NCBI RefSeq assembly: GCF_003268475.1
Contig: NZ_MCIF01000002.1
Coordinates: forward strand, 512,015-576,014
Source: Thermogemmatispora tikiterensis
GTDB lineage: Bacteria; Chloroflexota; Ktedonobacteria; Ktedonobacterales; Ktedonobacteraceae
Length of the DNA stretch: 64,000 nt
Direction of reading: 5' to 3'
Positions 60,341-64,000 of this stretch are shown here, in pieces. Below the pieces are notes generated by a model. The model made no database searches and was not told the origin of the DNA. It saw only the letters and a list, made by a program, of their open reading frames with translations. Position 1 is the first letter of the stretch, and the number at the start of each line of letters is the position of its first letter. A program made the position numbers and the translations under genes.

Positions 60341-60927
60341 ACTCGCAGGGTAGCCTCTCCCCTGCCTGGGCCCAGGCAGGGCTGCCCCAGGGCGCTCTTT
60401 CCTCTTCTGCTTTCTTTACCCTGCCCTGGTCCTTCTCCGATCCAGAAAAGCTCTTCCGCATAGCCCTTCCAGTAAAGGCGGCTTTTCCAATCGCTATCTC
60501 CTTTCGCTGCTTCTTCGACTTTACCTTTATGTCTTGCCTGCCTTGTCGCTGTCGGTGGACACTAAGCAGCCGCTGTGGAAAGAGCACAGGCCAGCTTTGG
60601 CGAGGACAGCAGCGAATTGTGTGGAGAATCCGCCAATTTCTGGCGAGGATTCTCCTAACGCTGGCTGCTGCTGACTGGATATACTCTCTCTATGGAAGGT
60701 CCCCCTTCTGCGCAGCTCGTGCCAGGTGATGGGGGATCGGGAGCAGTCCGGCCTGCTGCTGTTCGCCTTAGTCAGGCCGTCTCTCCGGCGAAACTTGACG
60801 GGGATGGGAGAGGGTTCCGCGTGGGAAAGTCTTCCTCTGTAGTAAAGGCAGATGGTGCTCTCTGCGCTACCGCTTCCCGTCCTTCTGCTAGCACAGTTAT
60901 AACAATTGAGAAGGATAAGAGGGAAAG
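60341..60927. other. Intergenic region of 587 bp with hairpins
   Basis: A perfect 22-bp palindrome lies at 60360-60381, 20 nt past the LacI stop, and can end that transcript. A second hairpin pairs 60622-60634 with 60639-60654 (13 pairs and a 2-nt bulge). TATACT occurs at 60680-60685 and TATAAC at 60898-60903, the latter 25 nt before the aldo/keto reductase start. No gene is seen. Confidence 0.5.
60360..60381 (+). terminator. Palindromic hairpin after the LacI gene
   Basis: A 22-bp perfect palindrome with arms CCCTGCCTGGG. There is CTCTTTCCTCTTCTGCTTTC further on but no immediate T run. Confidence 0.45.
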
Positions 60928-61788
60928 ATGCCAGATCATCAGGTGCATACCGATATTCCCTGGGTTACCTTGAACAATGGCGTGCGTATGCCGCAGCTTG
61001 GTCTCGGAGTCTTCTTGACGCCGAAGGAGCAGACAATTAGCAGCGTGCTGGCTGCCTTTGAAAACGGCTACCGCCTCATCGATACTGCAGCCGCTTACCG
61101 CAACGAAGAAGAGGTGGGCGAAGCGATTCGGCAGAGCGGGCTGCCGCGTGAAGAGTTGTTTATCACCAGCAAGCTCTGGAACTCGGATCACGGCTATGAT
61201 CAGGCCATTAAGGGCCTGGAGACCAGCCTCAAGAGGCTGGGTCTTGATTATCTGGATCTCTATTTGATCCATTGGCCGTTGCCCATGAAGGGCCTGACGC
61301 TCCAGACCTGGAAAGGACTGGAGCGCGCCTACAAGGATGGGAAGGTGCGAGCGATCGGCGTCAGCAACTTCAAGCCGGCCCATCTTGAGCGCCTGCTGCC
61401 AGAGAGCGAAGTGGTCCCGGCTGTGCTTCAGATCGAACTTCACCCCACTTTCACCCAAGAGGAAACACGGAATTATGCCAGGGCGCACGGCATTCAAGTT
61501 GAATCCTGGTTCCCTCTGGGCGGACAGCGTAGCAAGGACACCCTGCTCAGCACGCCGCTGCTCAGGCAACTGGCCGACAAGTATGGCAAGACCCCGGCGC
61601 AGATTGTCCTGCGCTGGCATATGCAGCTTGGACTGGTGGCCATTCCTAAGTCGGTGCATGCCGAGCGCATCAGGGAGAACCGTCTGATCTTTGATTTCGA
61701 ATTGAGTCAGGAAGAGGTGGCCGCCATTTCGGCCCTCGATACGGGCGTGCGTCTTGGCCCTGATCCTGATACCTTTGACGTTGAGTAA
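60928..61788 (+). CDS. Aldo/keto reductase
   Basis: A 286-residue (alpha/beta)8-barrel NADPH-dependent reductase. The catalytic tetrad is visible: Asp in RLIDTAAAY, Tyr in the same motif, Lys in FITSKLW and His in YLIHWPLP. VRAIGVSNFKPAHLERLL is the second signature and VAIPKSVHAERIRENRLIFDF is the cofactor-binding signature. It resembles the 2,5-diketogluconate reductase group of AKR5-like enzymes. It should reduce an aldehyde or ketone. The start follows AGAGGGAAAG. It appears monocistronic. Confidence 0.93.
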   Translation: MPDHQVHTDIPWVTLNNGVRMPQLGLGVFLTPKEQTISSVLAAFENGYRLIDTAAAYRNEEEVGEAIRQSGLPREELFITSKLWNSDHGYDQAIKGLETSLKRLGLDYLDLYLIHWPLPMKGLTLQTWKGLERAYKDGKVRAIGVSNFKPAHLERLLPESEVVPAVLQIELHPTFTQEETRNYARAHGIQVESWFPLGGQRSKDTLLSTPLLRQLADKYGKTPAQIVLRWHMQLGLVAIPKSVHAERIRENRLIFDFELSQEEVAAISALDTGVRLGPDPDTFDVE

Positions 61789-62019
61789 TAGCTGATCAAG
61801 GCTGCTGGAGACCATTAATCTGCGGGAGCAGCACAGAGACGGAGAGGGATGGTGTGAGAGGCGGGAGGCAGGGAGGCAATGGCCTCGGAACAGAACGGAC
61901 GCTGGGCTGCCTCTCGGCCCGGAGCGTCTCCAGCGGCCTCATCGCCCAGTCCTTGTGCTGGTCACCGAAGAGGTGACGCTCTTTGCCCCTTCCCGTCTCC
62001 TTTCACCGCAAGGGCGCTC

Positions 62020-62412
62020 TTATCCCTGACCTGTGCTCCCCCGCAGAAGTGGGAGCGCGCGCTGCATACAGGCGATCGCCAGGAGCGTTATGAGCGAGGC
62101 AAAGGTGTATACCTGCCAGTGTCCCCAGACTGTGTAGAGGTAGCCACCGATCAGCGGTCCGGCCACCCAGCCCAGAGATTGGTGGGACTGCATCGCCCCA
62201 CTGACACGCCCCTGGTTCTGTTGCCCTGCTATTCCAGAGGTCAGGCCCCGCAGCGCATTTTCTACGCAGCTCCCCGCGCTGGCAAAGAGTGTAATGCCAA
62301 GAAGCGCCAGTCCCGGGGTTGCCAGCCAGGGAAGGGCGCTGAGCAGAAGGTAGCTCACGCCGACCAGCAACCCCTGAACCAGGATGTCTACCGTCCCAAG
62401 CACTGTCAACAC
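62020..62412 (-). pseudogene. C-terminal fragment of an MFS transporter
   Basis: About 130 codons encode four or so hydrophobic helices (VQGLLVGVSYLLLSALPWL, LALLGITLFASAG, SLGWVAGPLIGGYLYTVWG, FASLITLLAIACM) with the loop NQGRVSGAMQSHQSLGW, as in the second half of TetA-like MFS exporters. The N-terminal half is missing. A TAG stop lies in frame at 62424-62422, and no plausible ribosome binding site precedes the GTG at 62412. It is not similar to the intact MFS gene that follows, so it is a remnant of a different transporter. Confidence 0.7.
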
Positions 62413-62501
62413 AAGACTGACCTATGTGGCGGTGAAGTTGAGGCTGTCCTTGAGAGGTACTACATGGGAGAACTCGTGATCAAATACCTGGGTACGGTTA
62501 A

Positions 62502-63794
62502 TCAGGTGTTCGCAAGATTTGACTTATCGACAGACTGAAAGTATTGTTCATCTGTTTCTGTGGCTGGTCGGTTCTGGGGATGCAGGGTCGCTCTGCGTAA
62601 CATGAGCAGGGCAACCAGGCCAGCACCCATCGTGAGGATGCCAGCGAAAGTAAAGAATGACACCACTCCAAGAGCATCACCTAGTAAACTCGCGAGGAAC
62701 ATGCCTCCTAACATTGTTACTGCAATAAGTGTCTCAAAGAGCGCAAGGACCCGCCCTCGGTAACTGTCAATAACGTAGTTTTGGAGGAGTGATTGTATCA
62801 TTACCACAAAGCCAGCAGCGAATATCCCAGCCAGGAAAAGAAGCAGGAAAACCGATAGCAGGAACGGATAGTGAGCGGCGAGCACGATGCAGCCTCCAAT
62901 AATCCAGAGGGATGTAGTAATGATATAGCCGGGACGTACATATTTACTGAGAATACTTACAATAATGGCTCCAACAAAGGTACCAACACCCTGAGCTGTA
63001 ATGAGCCAACCGTAGGTAACGGCTCCCTGGTGCATCTGCCTTTCGACGAAGACAACCATCAGGGCTGTCACCGCCCCTTGAGCGAACATTAATAAACTTA
63101 TCGTAAAGAATATCCCTTTTAGCAATGTTTCGCGTCCAACCACTCTCAGCCCATCGACCCATTCTTGCATAATACTGGCTATTTTGACCTGGATTGAATG
63201 TGCTTCAGATGAGTTTTGCTTGACGGAGCGAGGCAATACCATCAGTAAGAGAAAGAGGGCAGAGCATATATAAGTTGCGCTATCTAGTATGATGAGAGAT
63301 GCAAAGCCTAACCAGGTGAGAAGTATTCCGCCGATAAAAGGTCCAATAAGGCGAGTCAGGGCATCATTTAGGGACATGGCTGAGTTTGCAGTAACGAGAT
63401 CTTTATCTGCAACCAGCGAAGGGAGAAGCGCGTTCATCGCAGGTGTAAAAAGTTGAGAAATAACTGAATGGATTAATATCACTATATAAATGATCCAGAC
63501 TAGGTTGCTACTGTGAACAAGTAAAAGTATGCAAAGAATGGCTGCTCGTGTTAAATCTGCTACGATCATCGTCCAACGTCGATCCCAGCGATCCACAAAA
63601 ACGCCCGCGAAGGATCCCAGGGCTATGCGTGGCAGGAGTTCAAGCATAAAGCTCGCACCTGTTTGTAAAACAGAGCCTGTCAGTTGATAAATAGAAAAAG
63701 GAATGGCTATGGTCAGCAGCCAGTCGCCCGAGACAGAGATAAGCTGTCCAAACCATAAGAGCATGAAATTGCGTTGGCGAAAAAGGGAGAGCAT
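62502..63794 (-). CDS. MFS transporter (macrolide-efflux-like)
   Basis: A 430-residue membrane protein with 12 predicted helices. It begins MLSLFRQRNFMLLWFGQLIS, the start typical of the MFS_3/enterobactin and macrolide exporter group, with GVFVDRWDRRWTMIVADLTRA as the conserved loop between helices 2 and 3. The DNA is clearly richer in A and T than the rest of the window and uses more A/T-ending codons, which suggests recent horizontal transfer. The start follows TTGGAGGTAA. It probably exports a drug or metabolite. Confidence 0.9.
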   Translation of the reverse strand: MLSLFRQRNFMLLWFGQLISVSGDWLLTIAIPFSIYQLTGSVLQTGASFMLELLPRIALGSFAGVFVDRWDRRWTMIVADLTRAAILCILLLVHSSNLVWIIYIVILIHSVISQLFTPAMNALLPSLVADKDLVTANSAMSLNDALTRLIGPFIGGILLTWLGFASLIILDSATYICSALFLLLMVLPRSVKQNSSEAHSIQVKIASIMQEWVDGLRVVGRETLLKGIFFTISLLMFAQGAVTALMVVFVERQMHQGAVTYGWLITAQGVGTFVGAIIVSILSKYVRPGYIITTSLWIIGGCIVLAAHYPFLLSVFLLLFLAGIFAAGFVVMIQSLLQNYVIDSYRGRVLALFETLIAVTMLGGMFLASLLGDALGVVSFFTFAGILTMGAGLVALLMLRRATLHPQNRPATETDEQYFQSVDKSNLANT

Positions 63795-64000
63795 ATTGCA
63801 TTACCTCCAAATGCTGTTATACTCTGCTGCTGTAGCCCTGGGCGGAAGGCTGAATCAATGGTAGCCCACTCTGGCACCTAGTTGATCGCTTTTTTCATGA
63901 CATGATGGCCTACCCTTCACTGCATAGATAGCAGCAGCTGGGTGACTTCAGGAGTGGAGATGCTTTCCACTAGGCGATCTCGTTTACAAAGAGACTTGAT
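63795..64000. other. Upstream region of the MFS gene to the window edge
   Basis: AT-rich; on the minus strand TATAAC occurs about 30 nt before the MFS start, without a clear -35. No gene is seen in these 206 bases. Confidence 0.4.

Noticed and set aside
60772..61815. 347-codon minus-strand frame opposite the aldo/keto reductase
   Set aside because: The plus strand carries the complete catalytic tetrad; this frame has no recognisable features.
61879..62538. 219-codon plus-strand frame near the MFS fragment
   Set aside because: Peptide is low-complexity and opposite a recognisable MFS remnant.

Overview
The window is GC-rich (roughly 60% by eye), bacterial and densely coded. Gene content points to a filamentous Chloroflexota of the Ktedonobacteria type, such as Thermogemmatispora: many ABC sugar importers, SDRs, LacI/GntR regulators, a putative immunity protein of the Imm5 family, and a type I CRISPR cassette with a WYL regulator. 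The lineage is an inference from style and gene content, since no rRNA or other marker gene is present. No rRNA, tRNA, insertion sequence or CRISPR array was recognised.

Layout. (1) 1-4321: the start of a DNA methylase running off the left edge, an SDR, an alpha/beta hydrolase and a zinc alcohol dehydrogenase. (2) 4834-11973: a GntR/HutC regulator with a clear promoter and operator, a SIS-domain sugar-phosphate protein, a lipoprotein sugar-binding protein, two permeases, a ROK protein lacking the usual zinc motif, and an SDR. This looks like an amino-sugar or related uptake operon without its own ATPase. (3) 12147-15658 (minus): a methyltransferase, an Imm5-like protein and an unrecognised 542-residue protein. 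(4) 15932-19694: a Nudix hydrolase, a NarL-type two-component pair and a VOC protein. (5) 19888-28367: a tight catabolic operon with a three-subunit molybdenum hydroxylase, SDR, cyclase/isatin-hydrolase-like metal hydrolase, acyl-CoA ligase and hydroxyacid-oxoacid transhydrogenase. (6) 28573-37008: an autoregulated LacI regulator, an APC permease, then BtpA-family protein, FGGY kinase, SDR, metallophosphoesterase and a nucleotidyltransferase-like protein. (7) 37529-38401: a methyltransferase.

(8) 38680-48413 (minus): a type I CRISPR-Cas locus reading cas1 remnant, WYL regulator, cas3, cas8-like, cas7, cas5, cas6. The interference genes look intact. Adaptation looks dead: Cas1 stops before its catalytic His and Asp and runs out of frame into what looks like the C-terminal tail of Cas4, and no cas2 is present. 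Cas3 has the helicase first and the HD nuclease last, the reverse of the usual order. Two matching palindromes flank the cas1 remnant and may be WYL-regulator operators.

(9) 48781-60340: an alpha-glucan utilisation locus. A secreted beta-helix enzyme with the aspartate spacing expected of GH87 alpha-1,3-glucanases and three malectin-like modules sits with a GH31 alpha-glucosidase, a binding protein, two permeases and a divergent LacI regulator. The two divergent promoters are mirror images, each TTGACA-N17-TACCWT followed 17 nt later by a LacI-type operator. (10) 60928-64000: an aldo/keto reductase, a broken MFS transporter fragment and an intact, visibly AT-richer MFS exporter that is probably acquired.
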